Of a stretch of 30,567 nucleotides of DNA, positions 1-7,993 are shown one piece after another; the stretch's first letter is position 1, and every line of letters begins with the position of its first letter. Both the position numbers and the translations under genes were made by a program. Where the stretch lies: contig DDLV01000132.1 of assembly GCA_002340325.1 (NCBI GenBank), positions 1 to 30,567 on the forward strand. The letters run 5' to 3'. The notes beneath the pieces are model-generated. The model was given only the letters and a program-made list of their open reading frames with translations, searched no databases and was not told the DNA's origin. Origin of the DNA: Glaciecola sp. UBA2563. Its GTDB lineage: Bacteria; Pseudomonadota; Gammaproteobacteria; Enterobacterales; Alteromonadaceae.

Positions 1-13
1 CAAGGACAATGGA

Positions 14-1249
14 TTGTTCAGAAAGGAAGTAGTAAATAACAGAGCACAGGATGTGTTCGGGCAAGTCTTCGTCGCATCGCCTATTGGTTCTAAAACCATA
101 ACGAGTGTGTCAGTTATCATCCTCGTTTCATTAGTGATTTTTCTCTCATTGGCAGATTATACAAGGAAGTCAAGGGTCTCTGGATACTTGGTGACTGACA
201 GTAAAATAGCGCATTTATCCCCCCCGATAAGTGGTGTTATTGGCAAGGTGCATATTGCCGACGGAGATACTGTTAGCAAAGGCGAGCCTCTATTTGAAGT
301 TTTCTCGGATAATTTCCTCAGTAATGGTGAACGCTACACGACTATTATCCAAAAAAACATACATCAAAAGATAGTGTCAGTTGAAAATTTAATTGAAACA
401 GAGAGGGCGCTATTCAATGCTGCGTACGAAGAGAAAATTAGATTAATTGCTGCAAAAGAAAAATCCTTAGAAACTCTAACAGAATTGCTAGATGTCGCAT
501 CCGAAACCGCTGAAATAGCGGAGAAAAAATACCTCAACGCTGAAAAAGTGTTTGGAAGAAAATTAATCTCAGAGGCTGAGTTGGACAACGCCAAGTCCGA
601 AAAGTTGACTCAAATAACATATGTAAAGCAGTTGCAACGCGACCTCATCATTGAAAGAAAACAATTAGAGAGCATGAGGACTGAACATGAAAGGATGCCG
701 CTAGAGCTTAAAAAGCGAGAAGAGAATACCTTGATGTCGTTGCGCGAATTGGAATCTGAGTTGGCGTCAGTAACAGCTCAATCGCATCTGATAGTTAAAG
801 CGCCGTTTGATGGAACAGTTACGTCATTTAAAACAAATGCAGGTGATCTTGTCGAAGCTAATCAGCCGCTGGTGAGCTTATTACCTTCAAACGCGCAGCT
901 GTATGCCCAATTACTGGTTCCATCAAATGCTTCAGGTTTTATTAAAATTGGTGATGAACTGAATTTGAGGTATGACGCTTTTCCTTATCAAAAATTTGGG
1001 ACGTTTCAAGCGCAGATAAGTCAAATAAATAACAACTTGCTAATGCCAGATGACCATAGACTTAAAGGCCTGGTTGCAAGCCCTGTTTATTTAGTTGATG
1101 CGCAAATTGCCGAATCTAAAGTAGGCGCTTATGGCAGCGAATTTAGCCTGAAGCCGGGGCTTTTTTTTGATGCAGATATTCATCATGAAGAGCGTTCGCT
1201 AATGAGCTGGTTATTTGACCCTATATTGAGCGCCAAGCAAAAGTTATGA
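14..1249 (+). CDS. HlyD-family membrane fusion protein for bacteriocin export
   Basis: This is a periplasmic adaptor that links an inner-membrane ABC exporter to an outer-membrane channel. One membrane helix lies near residues 28-48, followed by a lipoyl-like half (GYLVTDSKIAHLSPPISGVIGKV region), a long charged coiled coil at about residues 105-255, and the second lipoyl half with the typical APFDGTVTS motif, then a beta-barrel domain. The length (411 residues) is normal for bacteriocin HlyD proteins. The start is TTG with AAGGA seven bases upstream (positions 2-6). The frame is open to the window edge, so an earlier start outside cannot be excluded. It overlaps the exporter gene by ATGA, which implies translational coupling. 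It is the only HlyD gene in the window although there are two PCAT exporters. Confidence 0.9.
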   Translation: MFRKEVVNNRAQDVFGQVFVASPIGSKTITSVSVIILVSLVIFLSLADYTRKSRVSGYLVTDSKIAHLSPPISGVIGKVHIADGDTVSKGEPLFEVFSDNFLSNGERYTTIIQKNIHQKIVSVENLIETERALFNAAYEEKIRLIAAKEKSLETLTELLDVASETAEIAEKKYLNAEKVFGRKLISEAELDNAKSEKLTQITYVKQLQRDLIIERKQLESMRTEHERMPLELKKREENTLMSLRELESELASVTAQSHLIVKAPFDGTVTSFKTNAGDLVEANQPLVSLLPSNAQLYAQLLVPSNASGFIKIGDELNLRYDAFPYQKFGTFQAQISQINNNLLMPDDHRLKGLVASPVYLVDAQIAESKVGAYGSEFSLKPGLFFDADIHHEERSLMSWLFDPILSAKQKL

Positions 1250-3375
1250 TTAATAAACTCAATTTTAACCCATTTTCTGATTCAGATCTTCCCGTTATAA
1301 GGCAAAGCACTATTTCTGAATGTGGGCTAGCTTGCTTAGCTATGATTGCTTCATATTATGGATTTGAGACCAACATGCAATCATTGAGAGCCCGATACAC
1401 TGTCAGCTCAGAAGGGATGAATCTGCGCCAAGTTATCAACATCAGTGATCACATGGGGTTTACATCTCGAGCCTTGAAGTTGGAAATGAATGAGCTTGAT
1501 AAGCTAATTACACCCTGCATACTTCACTGGGACATGAATCATTTCGTAGTGTTGAAATCGTATGACCACAAAAAAATCGTCGTACATGATCCTGCTCTTG
1601 GCGAGAAAAAATATTCACTATCACAAGCTTCAAAGCATTTTACTGGTGTTGCACTTGAATTGACGCCATCCATTAGATTCATTAAGAAAGATGAGAAGGA
1701 AGAATTAACACTTTTTGAATTGCTATCTACTACAAGAGGCATCATTAAAACGTTATTAATCGTGTTTGCAGCAGGAGCGATTATTCAAGTGTTAGCACTT
1801 GCCGCGCCTTACTATATGCAGATTGTGGTTGATGATGTGTTGGTTTCATTCGATGAAAGTCTCTTGTTAATTCTAGCATTAGGCTTTGGTCTAGCCGCAA
1901 TTTTTAAATTCCTAATATCTGCATTTCGTTCATACGTAATTTTGTATTTTACTTCGCAGATTAATCTTCAATTATCAATAAATACATTTAGCCATTTAGT
2001 CAAACTTCCACTGGAGTATTTTAATCGTCGAGACATAGGTGATGTTGCATCCCGATTTGATTCAATAAAGGCGATTGTCCACACCATAGCCAATGACACA
2101 GTGACGTCAATCATCGATGGGATTATGGCGATAATTCTCTTATGTGTACTCTTTTATTATTCTGCAGATTTAACCATTGTGATATTGATTGCAATAGTAT
2201 TATTTACGCTTGTAAGGATCGTCACCTATCCCGCGTTCAAGGAAAAAAATCAACAGCTCCTTTTAAACCAAGCGAAAGAACATACCTATTTTCTGGAGTC
2301 GTTACGTGGCATTCAGACAATTAAGTTGTTTGGTGCAGAGCCTAACCGTTCCAGTGTGTATTCATCGAAATACGTTAGCTCACTGAACTCCGGTGTAAAA
2401 ATCGGATATTTCAACATTTTTTATGGTTCTTTAAACCAGCTAATCTTTGCAGTAGAACAAGTCATCATCATTTACTTAGGCGCAAAACTAGTTATCGAGG
2501 GTGGATTTTCTGCCGGCATGTTAATTGCGTTTATCGCATTTAGAGCCCAATTCGTCGAGCGGGTATCATGTTTTATCGCACAAATTTTTAATTTAACGCT
2601 CATACGGGTGCACCTTGATAGGTTAGCAGATATATATTTTGAAGACGCCGAAAAAAGAGGTGATATGTTCAAGTCCGATGTGGGCACTGTTGATATTACG
2701 CTGAATAATTTAAGTTACAAATACGGTGTCGAAAGTAAAAGCATTATCGAAGACCTTTCTATGACGATTCCAGCGGGGAAAATAACTACCATCATTGCCC
2801 CATCAGGGTTTGGTAAAAGCACACTATTGAAGTTAATTTCGGGATTGCTTACTCCCAGTTCTGGTTCAATCCATTACGGGGACATAACTCTATCAGAAAC
2901 GACTAAGCATGCCATCAGAGAAAATGTTGCAACTGTGATGCAAGACGATACGCTTTTTGCGGGTTCAATAATAGACAACATAACCTTTGGCTCCGCTGAG
3001 CCAGATATTTATAAAGTAGAAACGTTTGCAAAAATAGCGCAGATACACGAAGAAATTATGAAAATGCCAATGAGATACGAAACACTGGTGGGCGACATGG
3101 GGAGCTCATTATCAGGAGGGCAGGTTCAAAGGATCTTGATAGCTAGAGCTTTATACAAGGAGCCAAAGATTTTGCTCCTCGATGAGGCGACTAGCCATCT
3201 TGATACAGCCACAGAAGGCAAAGTAAGTGACGCAATAAAGTCATTAAACATAACTAGAATTGCTGTAGCGCACAGAGAAGAGACCGTAAAAAATAGTGAT
3301 TATATCTATGATTTACAGTCAAGGATTTGGATTGACGTTAAGCAGTATTTCATAAATAAAGGAAGTAAAAAATGA
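1246..3375 (+). CDS. Peptidase-C39 bacteriocin ABC exporter (PCAT)
   Basis: This protein removes double-glycine leaders and exports the mature peptides across the inner membrane. The N-terminal C39 peptidase has catalytic Cys26 (SECGLAC), His99 (WDMNHFVVL) and Asp115 (VHDPALG). A six-helix transmembrane domain spans about residues 165-450. The ATPase domain has a Walker A at 518-526 (APSGFGKST, with Ala in the usual first Gly position), the LSGGQ signature at 622-626, Walker B ILLLDE at 642-647 and an H-loop His676. The length of 709 residues is usual for the family. It overlaps the adaptor gene upstream and the first peptide gene downstream by ATGA, so the locus is one tight operon. Function is well supported by family; the substrates are inferred to be the two adjacent peptides. 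Confidence 0.95.
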   Translation: MINKLNFNPFSDSDLPVIRQSTISECGLACLAMIASYYGFETNMQSLRARYTVSSEGMNLRQVINISDHMGFTSRALKLEMNELDKLITPCILHWDMNHFVVLKSYDHKKIVVHDPALGEKKYSLSQASKHFTGVALELTPSIRFIKKDEKEELTLFELLSTTRGIIKTLLIVFAAGAIIQVLALAAPYYMQIVVDDVLVSFDESLLLILALGFGLAAIFKFLISAFRSYVILYFTSQINLQLSINTFSHLVKLPLEYFNRRDIGDVASRFDSIKAIVHTIANDTVTSIIDGIMAIILLCVLFYYSADLTIVILIAIVLFTLVRIVTYPAFKEKNQQLLLNQAKEHTYFLESLRGIQTIKLFGAEPNRSSVYSSKYVSSLNSGVKIGYFNIFYGSLNQLIFAVEQVIIIYLGAKLVIEGGFSAGMLIAFIAFRAQFVERVSCFIAQIFNLTLIRVHLDRLADIYFEDAEKRGDMFKSDVGTVDITLNNLSYKYGVESKSIIEDLSMTIPAGKITTIIAPSGFGKSTLLKLISGLLTPSSGSIHYGDITLSETTKHAIRENVATVMQDDTLFAGSIIDNITFGSAEPDIYKVETFAKIAQIHEEIMKMPMRYETLVGDMGSSLSGGQVQRILIARALYKEPKILLLDEATSHLDTATEGKVSDAIKSLNITRIAVAHREETVKNSDYIYDLQSRIWIDVKQYFINKGSKK

Positions 3376-3590
3376 AAGAACTAAGATCTAATGAAATCGA
3401 GTTTGTAGTTGGCGGAAATAACGCCTCTACAGCTCTATCAGGAGGTATAAAAGGCGCCCTAGGTGGCGCAGGGCTTGCCGCAGGAGCAGTTACCGCTGGC
3501 TTACTCGCAACACCATTAGGCGTAACCGTATTAGCCGGAGCCGCTCTTTTTGGTGCTGTTGGCGCTGCGTATGCGTATTTCACTGCATAA
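3372..3590 (+). CDS. Double-glycine-leader bacteriocin precursor, peptide A
   Basis: This is a 72-residue secreted peptide precursor. The leader is MKELRSNEIEFVVGG, a classic double-glycine leader cut after Gly15 by C39 peptidases. The predicted mature part of 57 residues is hydrophobic and rich in Gly and Ala with several GxxxG-type spacings (GGIKGALGG, GVTVLAG), and it ends in aromatic AYAYFTA. This composition fits a membrane-inserting class II bacteriocin or microcin. Its ATG overlaps the exporter stop codon (ATGA), and the GGAAG within the exporter end serves as ribosome binding site. It lies 15 bases before a similar second peptide gene, so the pair may act as a two-peptide bacteriocin. 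That pairing is inference. Confidence 0.85.
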   Translation: MKELRSNEIEFVVGGNNASTALSGGIKGALGGAGLAAGAVTAGLLATPLGVTVLAGAALFGAVGAAYAYFTA

Positions 3591-3605
3591 TCAAGGAGTA
3601 TAATT

Positions 3606-3827
3606 ATGAAAGAATTAAAGTTTCAAGAATTAGATTCCGTTGTCGGAGGTAGTATGGCCGGCGATATTGGCGCAGCAATCGCGAGCGGTGCAGCGGCTGG
3701 TGCTGGCACCGGCGCGGCAATTGGCTTTGCAGTTGCACTTGCTCCAGGGGCTGCCGTAATAGGTGCACTAGGAGCTCTAGTCGGAGCAGCAGCCGGCGTT
3801 GCGTCTTATGCGCTATCACAGGCATAA
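3606..3827 (+). CDS. Double-glycine-leader bacteriocin precursor, peptide B
   Basis: This is a 73-residue precursor with leader MKELKFQELDSVVGG, nearly the same pattern as its neighbour (MKEL...VVGG). The mature part is almost entirely Gly, Ala and small hydrophobic residues (GAAIASGAAAGAGTGAAIG), a glycine-zipper pattern expected to pack helix on helix in a membrane. The start is set by AAGGAG eight bases upstream of the ATG. A strong intrinsic terminator begins ten bases after the stop, so this is the last gene of the export operon. The shared leader and glycine-zipper design suggest the two peptides are co-exported partners; this has not been shown here. Confidence 0.85.
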   Translation: MKELKFQELDSVVGGSMAGDIGAAIASGAAAGAGTGAAIGFAVALAPGAAVIGALGALVGAAAGVASYALSQA

Positions 3828-3836
3828 ATAAGGAGG

Positions 3837-3868
3837 GCACAACCCTCTCAAGAGGGTTGTGCTTTATT
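3837..3868 (+). terminator. Intrinsic terminator after the two-peptide operon
   Basis: A perfect stem pairs GCACAACCCTCT (3837-3848) with AGAGGGTTGTGC (3851-3862). The tip must open to a four-base loop, leaving about 11 base pairs, followed by TTTATT. It separates the peptide genes from the two small membrane protein genes, which may therefore be made by read-through or from their own promoter. Confidence 0.85.
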
Positions 3869-3889
3869 AAGAAATAATAGAGTATTGTT

Positions 3890-4090
3890 ATGGATAATAT
3901 ATTAAAAAATATTTTCTTTTATGGGGTTGTTATTTTTGGTCTTTTGGGAGGCTTAATTTTTCATTACTTAACGCAAATTAGCCTAGGTATCTCAGTGGGC
4001 GTTTTTTGTGTATTTGGTCTACTCTTTGGAGCGTTACTACATCCATCTAAAAAATTAATATTAAAAATTTCCTCAAATAAAGAAGGTTAA
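3890..4090 (+). CDS. Small two-helix membrane protein, candidate immunity protein
   Basis: This 66-residue protein has two hydrophobic helices (about residues 8-26 and 30-51) and a Lys-rich C-terminal tail, with no recognised family. Its place directly behind two bacteriocin precursors is where immunity genes usually sit, which is the only argument for function. The ribosome binding site is weak (AGAG about nine bases before the ATG). The next gene follows after 16 bases on the same strand. Confidence 0.6.
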   Translation: MDNILKNIFFYGVVIFGLLGGLIFHYLTQISLGISVGVFCVFGLLFGALLHPSKKLILKISSNKEG

Positions 4091-4106
4091 TGCAGGTGAG
4101 AATGTT

Positions 4107-4361
4107 ATGACGTTTAATAAATATCTATTTACAATGCTCCTCCCCTTAGGGGGATCGTGGACTGGATCACTTATACTTAGCATTATCATGGGTAGTATCG
4201 GATATTTTTACATCTTTACAGTTTTTACATTACTCTTTCAAGCCGCCTATTTTTTTAAATTTCTGCGCCACATGAAATTCAATCACAGGGTGAAAATTAT
4301 TCATGTTGCCTTTATGGTAACTGTCGTAGTTGGTACGTTAGGGGTTTACCTTTTTTATTGA
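4107..4361 (+). CDS. Small three-helix membrane protein, candidate immunity protein
   Basis: This 84-residue protein has three hydrophobic segments (about residues 7-28, 29-50 and 63-83) separated by short basic loops (FLRHMKFNHRVK). AGGTGAG lies about eight bases before the ATG. It follows the 66-residue membrane protein closely, and together they could protect the producer against the two peptides. No family is recognised, so immunity is inferred from context only. After its stop the sequence changes to degraded mobile debris, marking the right edge of the bacteriocin locus. Confidence 0.62.
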   Translation: MTFNKYLFTMLLPLGGSWTGSLILSIIMGSIGYFYIFTVFTLLFQAAYFFKFLRHMKFNHRVKIIHVAFMVTVVVGTLGVYLFY

Positions 4362-4423
4362 ATGATGATGTCCATGAGGTCAAGTCAGAACTGGGATGAA
4401 GGTATAATTAATTCTGGGAGGGG

Positions 4424-4438
4424 AAGTCCGCAGTCCCC
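4424..4438 (+). repeat. Partial copy of an element-end motif
   Basis: AAGTCCGCAGTCCCC matches the outer end of the 46-bp repeat near 8781 (AAGTCCGCAGTACCCC) apart from one missing base. It sits in the 118 bases between the bacteriocin locus and a broken small gene. It may be a leftover element end, but the match is short enough to be chance. Confidence 0.33.
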
Positions 4439-4479
4439 CCGCATGGACAGTTAAGGCTGTCTAATTGGGGATTTACACA

Positions 4480-4655
4480 ATGGTTCGCGAAACTAAATGT
4501 GGGGAGAAGTCTGCGCAGACGCATATCATCGACACGACTGAAGAATTAACAAAAACACTTCAACTTGCATCTTTATTGATTGCACAGCAAAGGCATTTTG
4601 TTTAATTGATGGTGCTAGAGGAACCCTTGATTGTGGCAACACACTAAAAAAATGA
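4480..4655 (+). pseudogene. Broken paralogue of the 66-residue gene at 24227-24427
   Basis: The first reading frame gives IIDTTEELTKTLQLASLLIAQQ. After position 4593 a different frame gives FCLIDGARGTLDCGNTLKK and a stop at 4653. Together these match the 66-residue protein near 24.2 kb (IIDASDQLTKALQVVSLLMAQ ... YCLIDDARGILDGSRLSK) apart from a missing middle segment of about 14 residues and a frame change. The simplest reading is an internal deletion that is not a multiple of three. The ancestral function is unknown. Confidence 0.7.
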
Positions 4656-4746
4656 TATTTTCATGAGATGCCACACCAATATGCAGGTTTAATTCAACAT
4701 TCAAAATGGGATGCACTTAAAATATAAATTTCCTATAAAAAATAGC

Positions 4747-4983
4747 CTAGAGTATCAACACTGTTTTTTCCTCTCCGTCGGGAGAGCGTAAAATTAGCTC
4801 AGCTTTGCCTTCTGATGTCTCATTAATCAAATGATCATAGATTGCAATGGAACGACGGATAACTTCAGTCAAACTATCAGCATCTGTCTTGTCTACTAAA
4901 AGTTCTATCCTGTCGCTAACCAATTTGCTAATCTTTAGCGAGAGTCTTCTTGTTTCCCTGTCGGAAACTTTTTGTCTGCCCAT
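4747..4983 (-). CDS. Small protein with ribbon-helix-helix-like fold
   Basis: This protein of about 78 residues begins MGRQKVSDRETRRLSLKIS and continues with SDRIELLVDKT...SLTEVIRRSIAIYDHL. A short strand followed by two helices is the pattern of ribbon-helix-helix DNA-binding proteins. The C-terminal part ends in a strand-rich tail (AELILRSPDGEEKTVLIL). An in-frame ATG at 5028 would add 15 residues; I prefer the ATG at 4983 because the protein-like sequence starts there. It overlaps the end of the upstream small membrane gene on the same strand. DNA binding is inferred from sequence pattern only. Confidence 0.55.
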   Translation of the reverse strand: MGRQKVSDRETRRLSLKISKLVSDRIELLVDKTDADSLTEVIRRSIAIYDHLINETSEGKAELILRSPDGEEKTVLIL

Positions 4984-5198
4984 ATTATATATTTTGCAAC
5001 GCCCCATAAGAAAATGAGTGTTATGCAAAAACCTATCAAATAGTCATTATCACCAAATCCAACGCACATCCCGCAGGCTAAAACGAGACATATAAGCACT
5101 GGATCACCTATTTTATGAAGAACAGAATAAAGGCGGGTTTCCTCATTAATCCCGTTTTCAAATAAATCATAATCAGGTTTTGATTTGCGTTTGTTCAT
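4935..5198 (-). CDS. Small two-helix membrane protein
   Basis: This 87-residue protein has a charged N-terminus (MNKRKSKPDYDLFENGINEE), two hydrophobic helices at about residues 33-49 and 53-71 separated by FGDNDY, and a charged tail. The start is ATG with GGGA about eleven bases upstream. It overlaps the downstream ribbon-helix-helix-like gene by about 49 bases, which suggests coupled translation. No family is recognised. Confidence 0.55.
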   Translation of the reverse strand: MNKRKSKPDYDLFENGINEETRLYSVLHKIGDPVLICLVLACGMCVGFGDNDYLIGFCITLIFLWGVAKYIIWADKKFPTGKQEDSR

Positions 5199-5757
5199 TG
5201 CACGGTTCCCATTTAGGTTTTGGGAGCCAGTGCAAAGAACGCACGCAGATTGTCGTCATTTTCATAGACCGACTCCGCTTGCATTCTTCTCACAGCAAAG
5301 TGCGCACCTAATATGTTGCATATCAATATCGCATCACTTTATCTAATGAAAATGAATGTAGAATATTAAATGTAAACTGCCAACTACGTTGACGTACTCA
5401 ATATATTAGTCTTTTTTGTTTTTATACAATGCATTTAGGCGCTTACGAATACATTGTTTTTTTGTTATCCCACCTACGGTCCTTACCGGGAAGTTGCTTT
5501 TTGTAGATGAGTATATATATTATGCGTATATTATGCGTAATATGTCAAGTCCCATGAAACTGTCAACTAAACTAATTGCAGCTTTTTACACTAAAGAAAC
5601 TTTTTTGGGCAGTCTATAATGGGTACACCCTAGATTGACACCCCGAACAACAAGCTATTTATGTCCAAATAGACTGCATTTCTTGTTTTATTGACACCTG
5701 TCATACGATATCATGAGCCTACTTTTACATATAAGATTAAAATGACGAGTTTTCGGT
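5199..5757. other. Intergenic stretch with a possible short gene remnant
   Basis: No solid gene is visible. On the - strand an open stretch ends at 5213 with protein-like sequence RRMQAESVYENDDNLRAF followed by FALAPKT and a stop 15 bases before the next ATG; it could be a tiny upstream gene or the 3' end of a lost one. Near the resolvase start, TTGACA at 5691-5696 looks like a -35 box, but no -10 box at the right spacing follows. The rest is AT-rich with no clear repeats. Confidence 0.3.
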
Positions 5758-6312
5758 ATGAAAGGACAGCGAATTGGATACAAGCGCGTCAGCACCCTTG
5801 ACCAAAACGAAGATAGGCAACTGGCAGGCATTGAACTCGACCGCGTGTTTATCGATAAAGCGTCGGGTAAAGATACTAACCGTCCACAATTTCGGGAAAT
5901 GATGCGATTCGTGCGTGAAGGCGATAAGATTATCGTTCACAGCATGGATAGACTCGCGCGAAATCTAGACGACCTTCGAAAGATAGTAAAAGATGCTATA
6001 GCAAAAGGCATTGAAATCGAGTTTGTGAAAGAGTCTCTTATCTTCAATGCTGATTCCTCCCCCATGTCCAATTTATTGTTATCAGTGATGGGCGCATTTG
6101 CAGAATTTGAACGCTCACTGATAAAAGAGCGGCAAATGGAAGGCATCGCGCTGGCGAAAAATCGCGGCGTGTACAAAGGACGAAGAAAATCACTCGATGC
6201 AAATCAGATAACAGAACTAAAACAACGAGCAGCCAACCATGAAAATAAAAGTGCGTTAGCAAGGGAATTCAATATCAGTCGTCAAACGCTATATGCGTAT
6301 TTAGAGGCGTAA
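5758..6312 (+). CDS. Serine recombinase of the resolvase/invertase family
   Basis: This is a site-specific recombinase of Tn3-resolvase size (184 residues). The catalytic serine is Ser12 in YKRVSTLDQN. The family motif MDRLARNLDDL and the conserved helix AFAEFERSLIKERQMEGI follow, with a C-terminal helix-turn-helix (SALAREFNISRQTLYAYL) that binds the recombination site. It sits at the left border of the defence-like genes. The 3' end of a second, related recombinase lies at 10921-10965, so this region may have been assembled by resolvase-bearing elements. It could resolve plasmid dimers or belong to a lost transposon. No transposase of the Tn3 type is in the window. Confidence 0.93.
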   Translation: MKGQRIGYKRVSTLDQNEDRQLAGIELDRVFIDKASGKDTNRPQFREMMRFVREGDKIIVHSMDRLARNLDDLRKIVKDAIAKGIEIEFVKESLIFNADSSPMSNLLLSVMGAFAEFERSLIKERQMEGIALAKNRGVYKGRRKSLDANQITELKQRAANHENKSALAREFNISRQTLYAYLEA

Positions 6313-6539
6313 ATTCAGCACGAAAAATCGGTTCGTTTTAAGTCCTTTTGGCGGATCGGTACTGTAATTAAAATGGGATACTAGCGCAGAAGCGTAAATT
6401 GCCTAGTTTCTGTTGAGCACACTCTAAATAAACCGTTGGTAGCCATCTAATATTTACGTAATGCTCAGTGTCCATGGCAAAGTGTTCCTTTTTCTATTTT
6501 TGTTACATGGTAGTATGCGAACTGATAAAATTTTTAGCG

Positions 6540-6558
6540 CAAACGATACCTTCGTTTG
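6540..6558. promoter_or_regulatory. Inverted repeat upstream of the nuclease gene
   Basis: CAAACGA and TCGTTTG form perfect seven-base arms around a five-base spacer, 58 bases before the GTG of the Mrr-like gene. It may be an operator. The rest of the 304-base gap after the resolvase shows no gene. Confidence 0.4.
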
Positions 6559-6616
6559 AACAATTAAATACTTAGCCAGAGGTCAACGGAGTGTTGCAAA
6601 CGAGGGGAATTACAGA

Positions 6617-7993
6617 GTGGATTTCAAGAAAATTTCTAAAGATGGTGAAGATTTTGAGTTTTTTTGCAGAGACCTTCTTGAAAGTATTGGCTGCACTATA
6701 CTTTCTCACCCGTCTCGGGGACCAGATGGTAAAAAAGACATATTAATAGAAATAGAAAGCTCTAATCCACTTGATAAGAAAGAGAGGACTACATATCTCG
6801 TGCAATGTAAACATAATGCACATAGCGGAAAATCAGTTCTCGAAAAAGATATTGGAGATTTTAGGAGCGCATGCCGCAACCATGGCGCAGGGGGGTATTT
6901 TTTAATATGTTCAACAATACCAAGTGTAACTGTTTCAAATAACTTAGCTAGTGAAAATACAGAGGGTGATTTTAAAACTCTAATTTGGGATAAAAGAAAA
7001 CTGCAACAAAAGGTTGAATCAAGCCCGGAATTTGAAGAAATTGGGAAAAGATTTGGTTTATTAGAAAATGTCGAAGTAACCTTTTCTCAATTAAAAAAAG
7101 TGATGCTAAGTGAATCTGGATTTCCTTATGATTTTAAGGAGGCTATCGATAATGACAAATGGAAAGGTCTGATATTTAAAAAAGTCATTTTAAATAACGA
7201 GTTTCAAGAAAAAACAATTCTAGCAGGATATTTTTGTATGTTAGGTTCAGATGCAGCAAGTCAGGTTAAAGAAATCACAGAGGAGTTTTGTTTAGATAAT
7301 TTAATTTTAGTTTCAAATCAAGAAACAAATGAAAAAAGCGTATATTCTATCAACGGCATATACAATATGTTGCAGAATTACAGGGACGAAAAATATCAAG
7401 AATTATTATGGCAAAGTTTTAATTCAGCTAGTATTCCTTTAAATCCAAATGCTATTTTATTTTTATCAAATATTGCAAAAATTCCCTACAAGGTCCAAGA
7501 AGTTACAATCGAAAACTTGAGAAAAATTCTTGCTTATCCGAAGGATGATGGTCGCGCCCTTTTTATTTATGAAGCTATAAATACTATTGGTAAATTTAAA
7601 TTAAAAATTTTCGAAACAGAATTATTGAACATGTTGAGCAAAGTAGAGGATTGGGAAATAGAAAAAATAAAAAAAATACTTTTGATTTCTGCATTGTCAG
7701 GAGCATTGGCTGTTATCTACGACTCTGAAACGAGCTCAATTGAAAAAATAGTCAACATATTTAAGCGATCGAATTCACCTCAAACTAAGTTTGGAATAAC
7801 TCGTTTTTTCATAGATGCTAAAGTACGAGACCCATCTGGTGCGGTTGAGACGTTTTTGAAGAACGTCCAAGATAATGAATTGTTAGCTACATTACACTTA
7901 ATAGGGTATAGCCCTACTGGCGTTCACGTAGTCCCCAATAGAGCACCCGCTAACGCTCACTTGGAGTTAGATAAATACCAAAATATCCAGTAA
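6617..7993 (+). CDS. Mrr-like PD-(D/E)XK nuclease fused to an unknown C-terminal domain
   Basis: The first 110 residues match the Mrr-type restriction endonuclease fold: an N-terminal helix with Glu14, GPDGKKDI (Asp41), and YLVQCKH (Gln63-x-Lys65), then GGYFLICST. These are the residues that hold the metal and cut DNA in this superfamily. The remaining 350 residues are mostly helical and rich in Lys, Ile and Glu, perhaps a repeat-like sensor region, with no recognised domain. The start is GTG, supported by GAGGGG nine bases upstream. The gene is very AT-rich compared with the resolvase, a sign of separate origin. It stands alone, next to other defence-like genes, so a single-protein anti-phage or anti-plasmid role is plausible but inferred. 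Confidence 0.8.
   Translation: MDFKKISKDGEDFEFFCRDLLESIGCTILSHPSRGPDGKKDILIEIESSNPLDKKERTTYLVQCKHNAHSGKSVLEKDIGDFRSACRNHGAGGYFLICSTIPSVTVSNNLASENTEGDFKTLIWDKRKLQQKVESSPEFEEIGKRFGLLENVEVTFSQLKKVMLSESGFPYDFKEAIDNDKWKGLIFKKVILNNEFQEKTILAGYFCMLGSDAASQVKEITEEFCLDNLILVSNQETNEKSVYSINGIYNMLQNYRDEKYQELLWQSFNSASIPLNPNAILFLSNIAKIPYKVQEVTIENLRKILAYPKDDGRALFIYEAINTIGKFKLKIFETELLNMLSKVEDWEIEKIKKILLISALSGALAVIYDSETSSIEKIVNIFKRSNSPQTKFGITRFFIDAKVRDPSGAVETFLKNVQDNELLATLHLIGYSPTGVHVVPNRAPANAHLELDKYQNIQ

Noticed and set aside
5416..5619. A 67-codon frame before the resolvase
   Set aside because: Weak start region and chance-like composition; more likely leader DNA.
5691..5713. A full promoter for the resolvase from the TTGACA box
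   Set aside because: No acceptable -10 box lies 16-18 bases downstream, so only the -35-like word is real.
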